Source of the DNA: an uncultured Dokdonia sp.
GTDB taxonomy: Bacteria > Bacteroidota > Bacteroidia > Flavobacteriales > Flavobacteriaceae
Reading direction: 5' to 3'
Assembly: GCF_947492815.1 (NCBI RefSeq)
Contig: NZ_CANLOB010000028.1
Location: 1 to 64,000, forward strand
DNA length: 64,000 nt
Shown here: in pieces, positions 36,501-46,336 of the stretch
How the letters are laid out: each line of letters starts with the position of its first letter
Position numbering within the stretch: the first letter of the stretch is position 1
The notes under the pieces: generated by a model
Told to the model about the DNA's origin: nothing
The model's input: only the letters and a program-made list of their open reading frames with translations
Databases searched by the model: none
Translations under genes and position numbers: made by a program

Positions 36501-37625
36501 TTACTTTATTGTATGATATGCTTTTAATACTTCTCGGGTTACGACTTCTCTATTGAAACGATTATTGATTAAATCTTCATTATGTATAATTCCTTTTTTA
36601 GATATTCTATTCTCAATTGCCTTTTTAATTACCTGCATTATATGATTTACATCTTCTGGGTATTCTATTAAATATCCATTTACGGTATCTTCTATTATCT
36701 CTGCAGTAGCATTTCCAGGGTTAGATTGAATAGGGATACACCCCGACATAATAGCTTCTATCATTGTATTAGGAGTCCCATCTGAAATACTATTTCCTAT
36801 ATAAAATTCGTGAGTTTCCATTGTTTCTAACAATTCCTTATGATGCATTTTCTTTCGTATCGTTACCTCCTTGATTGCAATTAAATTTTCTTTTTCTAAA
36901 AGCTTATAAAATTCATCTGAAACACCAAAGACAAAAATAGAAAGTGTATCTCCCTTATCTTTTAATCTTAAGAGTGCCTTTATTACTGGTAATGCTCTTC
37001 CATGTTCATCTTGATACCCTTTTATAATAAAGCTATTTTTCTTTCTTTCTTTCTTAGAAGGCATGTGTTTAGGATATCCTCCACCTCCAGGAAAAACACC
37101 TAAATGCTCTCCCACAAAGCCTTCTTTTATAAGGATATGCTTGTCTCTATCACAATCTGTAATTGCATAATCTAAGCGCTTACACACTTGTGAAATAAAA
37201 GAAGCTTCTCCTAATTTATTATCTCTAAAATAGATATCACTCCCCCAAGAAGAATACAACCAAGGGATATTTTTATTCTTTTCCATAACACTCAAAATAG
37301 GCTTACATCCTATAAATAAAGCAAAACTATGCACTACGTCAGGCTGTATTTCTCTTAAGGCATTTGAAAATGCAGTTTCTACAGGTATATCAAAAACATT
37401 AGACAACTTCTTATACAGGTATGGAAGTTTGCGTTTTATAAAGTACCTGCCTTTTTTCTTTAAGATACGTTTTTTCCAATTTGTAATTTGATTGACCCAA
37501 GATAAAGATGAGATATATCCTTGATCCTTTATATCAAACCAATAGATTTCGTGATTGCTATCTTCCAATTGAGAAACCCAACGACGAAAATGTATAGAGT
37601 TCATGGACACCATTAATATTCTCAT
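36501..37625 (-). CDS. Glycosyltransferase family 4
   Basis: This GT-B protein (374 aa from ATG 37625) begins MRILMVSMNSIHFRRWVSQL. A longer frame to 37649 exists, but the internal start overlaps the upstream gene by only 4 bp (ATGA) and fits the fold. The donor motif is ISDGTPNTMIEAIMSGCIPIQSNPGN, then TAEIIEDTVNGYLIEYPED. Its stop abuts the PP-loop gene. Confidence 0.87.
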   Translation of the reverse strand: MRILMVSMNSIHFRRWVSQLEDSNHEIYWFDIKDQGYISSLSWVNQITNWKKRILKKKGRYFIKRKLPYLYKKLSNVFDIPVETAFSNALREIQPDVVHSFALFIGCKPILSVMEKNKNIPWLYSSWGSDIYFRDNKLGEASFISQVCKRLDYAITDCDRDKHILIKEGFVGEHLGVFPGGGGYPKHMPSKKERKKNSFIIKGYQDEHGRALPVIKALLRLKDKGDTLSIFVFGVSDEFYKLLEKENLIAIKEVTIRKKMHHKELLETMETHEFYIGNSISDGTPNTMIEAIMSGCIPIQSNPGNATAEIIEDTVNGYLIEYPEDVNHIMQVIKKAIENRISKKGIIHNEDLINNRFNREVVTREVLKAYHTIK

Positions 37626-38704
37626 AGTGATGATAGATTCATGGTACAAACAATAATTTCTTTAGTTCTATTAAAAGAATAGTTATAAGGAATATTACGA
37701 TGATTCTTTATGATCGTCTCTAGAAGCATGCTATTTGCCTCTTCCAGCGTTATAAATTGTGGGGTTTTCTTTTTAGCGATTTTCTTAATCGTTGTCTTTA
37801 GAGATGTTGCTTCTGGATGTAATTGCACAACAAACTGAACAACTCCATTCCAGACACCTTCAGAGAGCTGAAAACAAAGTGCTGTAATTGCATTTAATGT
37901 ACTTGTACATTGAACTGTCGTATCGGGTGTATCTAAAGCTTTATATTTTAACGCATCAGGAAGAACTCCCCATTCATTCCCTATATTGGATTGTATCTTT
38001 TTATGCTTTCGCGAAAGCTTAATATACTCATAATTCACGCGTTCTAAATAGTGATGATAAGGTGCTGTACTTTCTTTAGACCTATAAAATTTAGGATGCC
38101 ATTGATGTAATAATAATGCTTCATCTTGGTTAAAATGAACAGGAATTCCTTGATTACGTAAGCGCACATGAACATCTGTATCTTCAGATCCCCAACCGTG
38201 ATAGAACTCATCAAAACCATTCACTCCTTTAAGAATAGCAGTAGGAAATAATGTCATTCCGGTCGCTTCTTCATTTGTATAGAACTTTACCTGATATGTT
38301 TCAAATTCTTTTTCAAGTTTACTTTCTTCTTCTGTAAGAATTCCAACTTTAAAATAATGCACCTCATCAGGACGCATATAGTGTTGAATTTTGGTTACAA
38401 AATTAGGATGAAATAACATATCCATGTCGGCCACCATGAAATAGGGTGTATCACATAATTTTAAAGCAATATTTATAGCGCGTGTTTTTTGCCATAACTG
38501 ACCTTGCGTTGGGCAATTAATTAAAGAAACCTTCTCTAATGAATCTATAAAACTTTGAAGATCATCTTGATACATTGACTCACTTCCGTAGTCTACAACA
38601 ACAACTTTCACTTGCCCATTTAATTGCTGAGCAATAGTATTAAGTGTACGTTTTACAGTAGACATACTTCTATTCCGATTAGGAATAACAATGGTCAAAT
38701 TCAT
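37622..38704 (-). CDS. Glycosyltransferase family 2, chondroitin-synthase-like
   Basis: This 360-aa GT-A protein has the N-terminal TIVIPNRNRSMSTVKRTLN and a metal-binding MVADMDMLFHPNF. A GT7-like C-terminal galactosyltransferase segment follows (NGFDEFYHGWGSEDTDVHVRLRNQG...LLLHQWHP). The last part recalls bacterial chondroitin and galactosyl-GalNAc transferases. It lies 70 bp downstream of the previous gene. Confidence 0.85.
   Translation of the reverse strand: MNLTIVIPNRNRSMSTVKRTLNTIAQQLNGQVKVVVVDYGSESMYQDDLQSFIDSLEKVSLINCPTQGQLWQKTRAINIALKLCDTPYFMVADMDMLFHPNFVTKIQHYMRPDEVHYFKVGILTEEESKLEKEFETYQVKFYTNEEATGMTLFPTAILKGVNGFDEFYHGWGSEDTDVHVRLRNQGIPVHFNQDEALLLHQWHPKFYRSKESTAPYHHYLERVNYEYIKLSRKHKKIQSNIGNEWGVLPDALKYKALDTPDTTVQCTSTLNAITALCFQLSEGVWNGVVQFVVQLHPEATSLKTTIKKIAKKKTPQFITLEEANSMLLETIIKNHRNIPYNYSFNRTKEIIVCTMNLSSL
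38005..38018. repeat. Iterated palindrome copy 10 (14 bp, in GT2 gene)
   Basis: Perfect GCTTTCGCGAAAGC read as LSRK in the GT2 gene at 37622-38704. Confidence 0.95.
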
Positions 38705-38774
38705 GATTGTATATTTTAATTAATCTTTTTTATACATAAAAGTAGTATGACTTCTAGTTGAATTCTTCACAACC

Positions 38775-39752
38775 TTATTTCAGTACTATTTTCTTAAATA
38801 TTTTAAATAAGGTTTCTTTAAACGCATAAGGTATAAGCGATTTAGAATGGTTGGTCTTAATGCCTTCAAATTCTGAATCACGTATTTTTTCTCCAGATCT
38901 ATGTTCTAACTTTTCTATGTTATGATCTAAACTATTTCCCATATGATAAGCAAAAGTATCTACGGTAGATAATCGATACAAACCAAAAACGTCTGACAAA
39001 ACATCTATAAAATTCTTTTCGTAACCATCTGCAAATTTCATTTTAGGAAATGCTCCTTTCTTATCAAAAAGAACACTTTTATACGTTGCTACAAAATGTC
39101 CTGATCCCACAATGGCAGGTTGATCTCCTTTCAAATAATATTGTTTTTCATTCCAATCATACCGGGCATTACTCCTTTTTAACATGTAATTATTTGTAAT
39201 CCCTTCTGCATATAAATTTAGATCCTCTTGTGTTACGATATCTTTGTACCCCATTTTACCCAAAAAATAAGTATTCAAGAAAAGTGATGTATTGTATTTG
39301 AGCCCATGACTAGGAGAAGGCAATGGAGCTACCACCCCCGCTTTAGAATGATCTTTAAATATTTTGAATACGGCTTTTTCCCATCCTTTCATAAATAACA
39401 CATCTGCATCTGTACAGGTCACAAAAGGTTCATAACACGATCGCATTTCATTTAATACAGCGTATACCTTCCCTTTGTTTTCATTATACGTTACTTTCTT
39501 ATCTATACGATCCTTGTAAGAGGCTATGACGGCATCAACCTCTGCAATAGAATTGTTGTCTATTATTGTAATAGCTGTTGTCTCTGGATTAATTGTTTCT
39601 ACAAGGCTTTTCAGAGAATGCTTAAAAACGGCTACCGTTTGTTTATAATACTCTTCCTCTATATTTGGAATATAAACAGGCATAATAATACGATGCCTAT
39701 AGTGGTGATTGGCTTCGTTTTTAAGTTTTTCTGGATTTACTCCTTTACGCAT
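38775..39752 (-). CDS. Glycosyltransferase family 2
   Basis: This 325-aa GT-A protein has IIMPVYIPNIEEEYYKQ, TAITIIDNNSIAEV and a FVTCTDADVLFMKGW metal motif. The catalytic domain starts directly at Met24 (39683), so the first 23 residues (MRKGVNPEKLKN) may be leader or a misplaced start. A 54-bp gap separates it from the upstream GT2 gene. Confidence 0.82.
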   Translation of the reverse strand: MRKGVNPEKLKNEANHHYRHRIIMPVYIPNIEEEYYKQTVAVFKHSLKSLVETINPETTAITIIDNNSIAEVDAVIASYKDRIDKKVTYNENKGKVYAVLNEMRSCYEPFVTCTDADVLFMKGWEKAVFKIFKDHSKAGVVAPLPSPSHGLKYNTSLFLNTYFLGKMGYKDIVTQEDLNLYAEGITNNYMLKRSNARYDWNEKQYYLKGDQPAIVGSGHFVATYKSVLFDKKGAFPKMKFADGYEKNFIDVLSDVFGLYRLSTVDTFAYHMGNSLDHNIEKLEHRSGEKIRDSEFEGIKTNHSKSLIPYAFKETLFKIFKKIVLK

Positions 39753-39806
39753 AGACTAACTTATTTTCTGACAGTAAAAAACATATCAGAATTTGAGGAT
39801 AGGAAA

Positions 39807-40754
39807 TTACTCATCTTTCAATAAAAAATATCCTTTATTACATAAAAAATAAGTACAAAAAGCTAGTTGCACCTTAAGTTTATATCCAACAGATAAAGGT
39901 GCTTTACTTTCTAATAATGCTTTATAAAATTTCCTAGCTAATGTAAAATTTTTAATTATTATTTGCTCTCTTATACCGTGCTTCATTAATTTGATTAAAT
40001 ACTTCTTTGTTTGATCTGTAAGTGCTGCCGAATGTTTTACATATGTATTCCAATTTACCTGAAATGTAGAACTATCTTTTGTATCCGTTCTTTTTCCATA
40101 AGAAATCGAATTATCGTGTTTTCTTAGATATACTAATGGCTCATCAATAGTAGCGTATTTTTCGAGAACTGCAAGTATTTTTATAAAAAAATCACGCTCT
40201 TGAGATCGATGCAACTGTTCATCAAAAGTGATTTTATGTGTTTTGATAAAAGAACTTTCTATAAGCGGTGCTTGGGTAAGCCATTTAATTTTATCTACAA
40301 TAAAATCATTAAAAAAATCTTCCGAAATAATATGTTGTGATCTCAGTCCTAGTTCTTTTTTGGTGGCATGATCAAATACCATTGTTTGGCATACATTAAA
40401 TACCGTATTTGTAGTACGTATAGATGCTAGTTGTTTTTCTAATTTAGTAGCTACCATTAGATCATCACTGTCAAACCAATTTACATAGGTTCCGCTACTT
40501 ATAGAGAATCCGTAGTTTCTACACGCATTTGCTCCTTTAGGTAATGCATCTGGACGTTTATGTAGGGTGATTCTTGAGTCCGCTTTCGCGAAAGCGGAAA
40601 CAACATCCATCGTCGTATCTGTACTCCCATCATCTATTACGATACATTCCCAGTATTCATACGTTTGCTTTTGAATAGACAAAAGTGTTTCCCCTACAAT
40701 ATCGGCTCTATTATATACAGGAATTATAATACTCACTAATGGTGTTGCTTTCAT
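39807..40754 (-). CDS. Glycosyltransferase family 2
   Basis: This 315-aa protein has a textbook GT2 N-terminus: LVSIIIPVYNRADIVGETLLSIQKQ, then CIVIDDGSTDTTMDVV. A NWFDSDDLM metal motif follows. The C-terminal portion is helical and basic. It lies 18 bp after the upstream GT4 gene. An iterated palindrome encodes SAFAKA at residues 53-58. Confidence 0.92.
   Translation of the reverse strand: MKATPLVSIIIPVYNRADIVGETLLSIQKQTYEYWECIVIDDGSTDTTMDVVSAFAKADSRITLHKRPDALPKGANACRNYGFSISSGTYVNWFDSDDLMVATKLEKQLASIRTTNTVFNVCQTMVFDHATKKELGLRSQHIISEDFFNDFIVDKIKWLTQAPLIESSFIKTHKITFDEQLHRSQERDFFIKILAVLEKYATIDEPLVYLRKHDNSISYGKRTDTKDSSTFQVNWNTYVKHSAALTDQTKKYLIKLMKHGIREQIIIKNFTLARKFYKALLESKAPLSVGYKLKVQLAFCTYFLCNKGYFLLKDE
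40581..40596. repeat. Iterated palindrome copy 11 (16 bp, in GT2 gene)
   Basis: Perfect CGCTTTCGCGAAAGCG read as AFAKA in the GT2 gene at 39807-40754. Confidence 0.95.
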
Positions 40755-40772
40755 CTACTTAATATAAAACGA

Positions 40773-41999
40773 TTATAGCATATTATGATAATAGTTGTCA
40801 ATCATATGAGAAATATCAAAGCGATCTACCGCCCACTTTCTAGCCTCTATGCTCATAGATTGATAGTTCTTTTTATCAGCAATTAAATCTTCAATTTTTT
40901 CTACTAAACGTGAGACATCTTTCTGAGGAACTAACCTATTGTTTTTTTCAGGAACTGTATATGACACCCCTCCACTATCAAAGCCCACAACTGGCACTCC
41001 CATAGACTGAGCTTCTATTGTAACAACACCTTGCGCCTCTTCTCTACCTCTAGCGTTTGTTATAGAAGTCATTAAAAATATAGCGGTTTGCTCTAGATGT
41101 TCTTTTACTTGTTCTTGTGTTCCTTTTCCATATAATAAAACATTTTTTTCTAATGCTAAGTCTTTAATTAGTTGAGTTAACTCTTGAAATAAAACTCCTT
41201 CACCTATAATTGTATAATGTGGATGATATCCTTTGTTTACTAATTCTTTTACTGCTAAAATACCATAGCGGTGTCCTTTCAGTTCTATAAGACGTCCTAT
41301 ACTTAATAGGTTTATTCTTGAGTTTCTACTTGGAATCTCTTTAGGGTACATAGTGGGTTTATAATACGTTGTATGTATCCCTACAGGTATTGTTTCTAAT
41401 ATCGCAGACGGACATCCCAAGGAAGCTACTTTTTCTTTTAAATACGGTGTATTAATTGTTACTTTATCTGAAACTTCAAATAATATCTTATACTTATCGC
41501 GTAATCCTTTTTGCTCTTTTTCATTTTTAAAATATGCATCATACCCATGAAAAGTAATCATCATCTTAGATTTTAAAAACCCAATCTTTTTAAGACGCGT
41601 AATAAAAGTTGCGGCATCTGCAAAATGTACATGGATTACTTTTGCTTTTCTATAAGGTTTATAATAGTTTATTAAAAAGATATCGCTTAATGATATCTTT
41701 CTTTTTTTTAAGAAGGCATACTTAATAAAATAATAAGCAGTTTTAGGATTTAATAAATATCTAAATGCTAATGTATAGCGTTCCTTCTTTTTGATAGGTT
41801 CTGTAAAACATGATGTTTTATCTAGTATCTTATAAGTAGAAATAATATCCTTTTGAGCACTTTCAGCAACGGCATGTAATTGTGATGTTAGTACCTGTAC
41901 ATCATAGCCTTTCTTAATAGCTGCTACAACGTTAGAAACTACAAACGTTTGAGAAACTAAAGGAAACTCAGATACTATAAATACAATGTCTTTATTCAA
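40773..41999 (-). CDS. Glycosyltransferase family 4
   Basis: This 408-aa GT-B protein has FIVSEFPLVSQTFVVSNVVAAIKKGYDV at its N-terminus, the pattern of colanic-acid WcaL-type transferases. Its donor motif is GREEAQGVVTIEAQSMGVPVVGFDSGG. A 108-bp gap upstream (42000-42107) is one of the larger breaks in the locus. It contains no recognisable gene. Confidence 0.9.
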   Translation of the reverse strand: MNKDIVFIVSEFPLVSQTFVVSNVVAAIKKGYDVQVLTSQLHAVAESAQKDIISTYKILDKTSCFTEPIKKKERYTLAFRYLLNPKTAYYFIKYAFLKKRKISLSDIFLINYYKPYRKAKVIHVHFADAATFITRLKKIGFLKSKMMITFHGYDAYFKNEKEQKGLRDKYKILFEVSDKVTINTPYLKEKVASLGCPSAILETIPVGIHTTYYKPTMYPKEIPSRNSRINLLSIGRLIELKGHRYGILAVKELVNKGYHPHYTIIGEGVLFQELTQLIKDLALEKNVLLYGKGTQEQVKEHLEQTAIFLMTSITNARGREEAQGVVTIEAQSMGVPVVGFDSGGVSYTVPEKNNRLVPQKDVSRLVEKIEDLIADKKNYQSMSIEARKWAVDRFDISHMIDNYYHNML

Positions 42000-42107
42000 A
42001 ATAGAATTACAAATTACGTTGGTTACTTATATATCTTTCTTGATGTATTTGCTATATGGTTTTAGTATTTCAACTATAGCCACAAATTTCTTTCTTTAAA
42101 CCTTTAT

Positions 42108-42929
42108 TTATTTTTTCAATATCCTTGAAAGCATTTTTGTAAAGATGGTGAAAATTTTAAAAGCATATTTATTTTTACTAATCCTAAGCATTGCTTTAAT
42201 GAGTCTGCTATGCTTCTCTTTTTTTAAAACCTGTAGCTCCTCATAATCTGAATAGAATCTTGTAAAATTATCTCTTAAACTCATCTCTCTTTCTTCAGCA
42301 ACTACCTTCTGATGTTCTGAAGTACTAGAGATACCATAGGTATCAAAATTAGAAACTATTATAGCTACATGTTCATACGTAGCATTGTGATTAAAAAGTG
42401 CGTTTACATAATAATCCCAATCTGCAACTATTTTAAATTTCTCTTTATAGAGACCTACTGTTTTAAACAATGTGTTTTTAAAAAACAGTGATGGATGCGG
42501 CAAACTACCTGCATGAAAAAAATAATAAAAACTTAAGGTATCTGGATACTTTCTGATCTTTTCAGATGTTTCTGATTGCATCGCTAAATCTCCATAATAC
42601 ATATCTTTCCCTCCTTTTAATACAGGAACCATTGATGTAATACTACTTTCACTTCGCAAGGAGTCTCCACTATTTAAGAATAATAAATAATCTCCTGAAG
42701 CATTTCTAATCCCTTTATTCATGGCATTGTAAATACCTGTATCTGGTTCGGAAATTTTGATAGTACTTGCAAAACCATAATCTTGAAGCACATCTTTACT
42801 TCCATCTGTAGAATTACCGTCAACAATAACATGTTGTATATCTGTATAGGTTTGGCATGCTACACTTTCTAATGTCTTCTTCAGGCCATTAGCATTATTG
42901 TAATTTATCGTTATAATTGAAATTTTCAA
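42108..42929 (-). CDS. Glycosyltransferase family 2
   Basis: This 273-aa protein matches GT2 enzymes of the WcaA/WcaE kind: KISIITINYNNANGLKKTLESVACQ, HVIVDGNSTDGSKDVL and LLFLNSGDSLRSE. PHPSLFFKNTLFKTVGLYKEKFKIVADWDYYVNAL is the typical acceptor-side segment. It lies 24 bp downstream of the GT-acyltransferase fusion. Confidence 0.92.
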   Translation of the reverse strand: MKISIITINYNNANGLKKTLESVACQTYTDIQHVIVDGNSTDGSKDVLQDYGFASTIKISEPDTGIYNAMNKGIRNASGDYLLFLNSGDSLRSESSITSMVPVLKGGKDMYYGDLAMQSETSEKIRKYPDTLSFYYFFHAGSLPHPSLFFKNTLFKTVGLYKEKFKIVADWDYYVNALFNHNATYEHVAIIVSNFDTYGISSTSEHQKVVAEEREMSLRDNFTRFYSDYEELQVLKKEKHSRLIKAMLRISKNKYAFKIFTIFTKMLSRILKK

Positions 42930-42953
42930 ATTATAGGTTCTTAAGGCTTGTTT

Positions 42954-44498
42954 TTATGTATCTATATTTTTGATGAATGTTTCTACATCAAAAAAGTGTT
43001 TTTCTACTAAGTTTATTTTACTATCTCTAAAATCCCACCACTTAGATTTTAACAAATTTTCAATTATCGCATCTTCAAATCTATATTTTACAACTTTTAT
43101 AGGGTTTCCTACGGCAATAGCATAAGGTGGTATGTCTTTAGAAACAACAGCCCCAGCTCCGATAACAGCACCATCACCAATAGTAACTCCATCTAGGATC
43201 GTAACATTCATCCCGATAAAAACATCATTTCCAATATAAATAGGGCTTGTTTCTTGAATCTTATCGGTTTTACTTAAGCTAATTCCATTTTGTTTTTTAG
43301 TAGAGTAAAACATAGGATGCGTAGAAATTCCATCTACAGGATGTATTCCCCAACCTGAAATTAAATTAGGTCCAATAGAGCAATACTTTCCTATAATGGT
43401 ATTATTAATTGTAGCATTGTAGGATACATATGTATAGTTACCTATTATCGTATTATTCAATTTATAATCAGGATATAATTTCACATTTTTCCCTAAATAG
43501 CTTTGTATACTTGATGTGATTACTGTTGTCGTCTTAGCATTTTTTAATTCAGGAAAAAACTTGAATCCAACACGCCTAATGAATGTTCTTATTTTTTTCT
43601 TTAGGTTCTTCTTTTGTAAGGGTTTGGTTCGATTTTTCTTATAAAATTCAACAATACTGCGAGCAGCTGTTTTGTTTTCTTCTATGGTTATTTCTTTTAC
43701 GGCAATAGTAGGCGCCAGTATTTTATTTTCAAAATCATCGGTGGCGCCATTATGAACTCCTGTATTATCAAATCCTATATTATTCACTAAAGAAACTGAG
43801 GGGTATAAAGTGTATCCTCCTTGAAGAATTACGGATACATGCCATTTTACAAACCACGTATTTAATCGGCCTGAAATATTATGAGCTAACTGACTGCTTA
43901 GATAATCACTTCCAAATTGATCTACTTCTTGCAATAAGTTTTTATCTTTAATTTCCCTCCACAAGTCTATAGCACTTGTATTAAAGTGATTCCAAGACGA
44001 TTTCCAAGTTGCCCATCCCCAGCATAATGCTACTTTAAAGAAAAAAGTTTCTGGCAATGTTTCTTTATGTGGATACATAAATCCTGAAATATGCATTACT
44101 TCTTTATGGTCCTTATAGAATTGTAATGCATCATTCATATAGTTTAAAAATCCTTTGGAAGTAACAATATCATCTTCCAAAACGATTACCTGTTCATGTT
44201 TATTTACAACGGTAGTAACGCCATCTATAATATTTGCAGCCAATCCAATATTTGAAGTACGCTCTATAATATGAACTTCTTTACACCACTTTGACTGTTT
44301 AAGAATTCGTCTTGTTTCTTCTATCTTTTCAATATTTTTAGTGCTAGCGTTGTCTTTAGGGCCATCTGCGTAGATGTAAAGTATAGATTCATTAGCACCA
44401 TCATTATTTTTAAGCGCCTCTAGTGTTTGCAGTGTATGCTCGGGTCTATCATATACAAATAAAACTATTGGGCTTGGCATAATGTTAAATATTGACAC
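42954..44498 (-). CDS. Bifunctional glycosyltransferase-LbH acyltransferase fusion
   Basis: This 514-aa protein joins two enzyme types. Residues 1-300 are a GT-A transferase of the GNT-I-like sugar transferase kind (PIVLFVYDRPEHTLQTLEAL, EQVIVLEDDIVTSKGFLNYM, LCWGWATWKSSWNHF). From about residue 325 it is a left-handed beta-helix acyltransferase of the CatB type (IGKYCSIGPNLI, IHPVDGISTHPMFYS, PIYIGNDVFIGMNVTILDGVTIGDGAVIGAGAVVSKDIPPYAIAVGNPIK). The His of IHP is the expected catalytic base. It probably adds a sugar and acetylates it or a neighbour. No frameshift is seen, so the fusion is real in this sequence. Confidence 0.85.
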   Translation of the reverse strand: MSIFNIMPSPIVLFVYDRPEHTLQTLEALKNNDGANESILYIYADGPKDNASTKNIEKIEETRRILKQSKWCKEVHIIERTSNIGLAANIIDGVTTVVNKHEQVIVLEDDIVTSKGFLNYMNDALQFYKDHKEVMHISGFMYPHKETLPETFFFKVALCWGWATWKSSWNHFNTSAIDLWREIKDKNLLQEVDQFGSDYLSSQLAHNISGRLNTWFVKWHVSVILQGGYTLYPSVSLVNNIGFDNTGVHNGATDDFENKILAPTIAVKEITIEENKTAARSIVEFYKKNRTKPLQKKNLKKKIRTFIRRVGFKFFPELKNAKTTTVITSSIQSYLGKNVKLYPDYKLNNTIIGNYTYVSYNATINNTIIGKYCSIGPNLISGWGIHPVDGISTHPMFYSTKKQNGISLSKTDKIQETSPIYIGNDVFIGMNVTILDGVTIGDGAVIGAGAVVSKDIPPYAIAVGNPIKVVKYRFEDAIIENLLKSKWWDFRDSKINLVEKHFFDVETFIKNIDT

Positions 44499-45626
44499 TT
44501 ATTTATATTGTAAGATAGCATTTTCGAGAACTTCATCTATGGTTTGAATATGATGGGAAATCGTATATTTTTCTAAAACACGTTTTCTTCCATTTTGTCC
44601 CATAGTAGTTGCTTCAGATTTATTCTTTAATAGTCTGATCATTAATTTAGCCATTTCGTCTACATCTTTTTCATCACATAAAAGACCTGTTTCTTCTTCT
44701 ACAATCACATCTCTTATGCCTCCATGTCGTGTAGAGATTACAGGAAGACCAGAAGCTTGTGCTTCCATGATGGCCACTGGTGTTCCTTCCATATCACCAA
44801 TATCACTTGTTATACTGTGCTGCACGTATGCTCTAGATTCAGAAAGTATATTTCTAAATGTATCTGGTTTAATAATTCCTAAAAAAGAAACTGCAGCTGT
44901 CATTTGATGATATGCTACTAAATTTTGACAAGTATTTAATAGCGGACCATTACCTGCTAAAAGAAGCTTTGCATCTGGTACTTCTTTTAATGCTTTCGCG
45001 AAAGCGAGTATCGTAAAATAAGGCGCTTTTTTATCTACAAAACGACCTATCCCCACAAATTGTTTTTTAGTATATGTAGGGGTTACTTCTAGAAATGCAT
45101 CATTAGGGCCACAAGGCGTATATGTTATTTTTGAAGCTTCACACCCTAAATTAATAAGCCTCTCTCTCATTTCTGTAGAGACTACAATGACCGAAGCAGC
45201 ACGTTCAAAAACTTCTGAATAATTATCACATTCTTTTATAACACTATCTACAGAGGCGTCATAACCGTGAAAATGTACAACAAAAGGAATGTCTACTTGC
45301 TCTAAAAATGGTAATAAGTTATGTGCATGAGGTCCAAATTCAATTAATATGACATCAATATCATTAGTAATCATTGATTGTATAAGAACTGACCATCTGA
45401 GGTATTTTGTATCTGGTTTTTTAAGTTTACGTGATATTTTGGTTAATAATGAGGACGAACTATGATGTAAATTCATCGTAGAGTTCTCTAATTTAATATC
45501 CTTACGCGTTCCATAATAATAAAAAACATTTCCATCTAACATTGTTTTATGGGCGTATACAAACGTCTCTGAATACACAGCTTCATTAGGAGAAAAAAGA
45601 GCAATATTTTTATGTTTTTTTGTCAT
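44499..45626 (-). CDS. Glycosyltransferase family 4
   Basis: This 375-aa GT-B protein has IALFSPNEAVYSETFVYAHK and a PFVVHFHGYDASVDSVIK stretch. The donor motif is GDMEGTPVAIMEAQASGLPVISTRHGGIRDVI, which is a strong match. It overlaps the methyltransferase gene by 4 bp and abuts the fusion gene. An iterated palindrome encodes LAFAKA near residue 209. Confidence 0.92.
   Translation of the reverse strand: MTKKHKNIALFSPNEAVYSETFVYAHKTMLDGNVFYYYGTRKDIKLENSTMNLHHSSSSLLTKISRKLKKPDTKYLRWSVLIQSMITNDIDVILIEFGPHAHNLLPFLEQVDIPFVVHFHGYDASVDSVIKECDNYSEVFERAASVIVVSTEMRERLINLGCEASKITYTPCGPNDAFLEVTPTYTKKQFVGIGRFVDKKAPYFTILAFAKALKEVPDAKLLLAGNGPLLNTCQNLVAYHQMTAAVSFLGIIKPDTFRNILSESRAYVQHSITSDIGDMEGTPVAIMEAQASGLPVISTRHGGIRDVIVEEETGLLCDEKDVDEMAKLMIRLLKNKSEATTMGQNGRKRVLEKYTISHHIQTIDEVLENAILQYK
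44992..45005. repeat. Iterated palindrome copy 12 (14 bp, in GT4 gene)
   Basis: Perfect GCTTTCGCGAAAGC read as AFAKA in the GT4 gene at 44499-45626. Confidence 0.95.
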
Positions 45627-46336
45627 TTACGCGTAATTCCAGTAAGTCCTGTGATCATTTGACTTTCTTTAAAATCTATTTTTCTATTGTGATCCATTTT
45701 AATCAATTTCTTGATCACTGGTTTTAATAGGAAAGATAATACCTTTCTTTTAGTATTTGGAATCATACTTCTACGAACCCATAACCCTAACATTTGAGCC
45801 ATTGATGCATGCCAGCCTCCTGTTGCTTGTATTTCTATTGTTTGAAACCCCACTGCCGTTAATTTTCTTTTTAGTGAAAAAGGCGTGTATCTATACTCAT
45901 CATGAGGCACTTCATGCAATGGCCATAAAAAAGGGACTGTAAAAAAGAACACTCCTCCAGGCTTTAATACCCTATAAACTTCTTTTAAAATTTTATCTGG
46001 ATCTGGGCAATGTTCAAGTACTTCTGTCCCAAATGCGCAATCAAAACTATTATCTTCAAAAGGCATTACCTCACCATCCCAAGTTACGTCTGGTTGCACT
46101 GATGTATCATAAGCAATTGCCGTCTCTATATCTAAACCTACATATTTTTCAACTTGACTATTATTTAAAATATACTCTCGATATGGCATTTTACCACATC
46201 CTATATCTAACAGCGTTCCTTCTAATTTAGGAAGTGATCTCTTAAGAGCATTAAATATAGAGGTCCTAATATAATACCTATCAAGGTTTTTTATTTCAAA
46301 GGGTATGTTTATAAAATCATTTCCCATGTTCTTCAT
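45623..46336 (-). CDS. SAM-dependent methyltransferase (class I)
   Basis: This 237-aa protein has the SAM motif I GTLLDIGCGKMPYREYI and FDCAFGTEVLEHCPDPDKILKEVYRVLKPGGVFFFTVPF, typical of Methyltransf_11. It may start at the second Met (46327, MGNDFINIPF). Methylation of the polysaccharide chain or its terminus is the obvious possibility. It overlaps the upstream glycosyltransferase by 11-20 bp. Confidence 0.85.
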   Translation of the reverse strand: MKNMGNDFINIPFEIKNLDRYYIRTSIFNALKRSLPKLEGTLLDIGCGKMPYREYILNNSQVEKYVGLDIETAIAYDTSVQPDVTWDGEVMPFEDNSFDCAFGTEVLEHCPDPDKILKEVYRVLKPGGVFFFTVPFLWPLHEVPHDEYRYTPFSLKRKLTAVGFQTIEIQATGGWHASMAQMLGLWVRRSMIPNTKRKVLSFLLKPVIKKLIKMDHNRKIDFKESQMITGLTGITRK

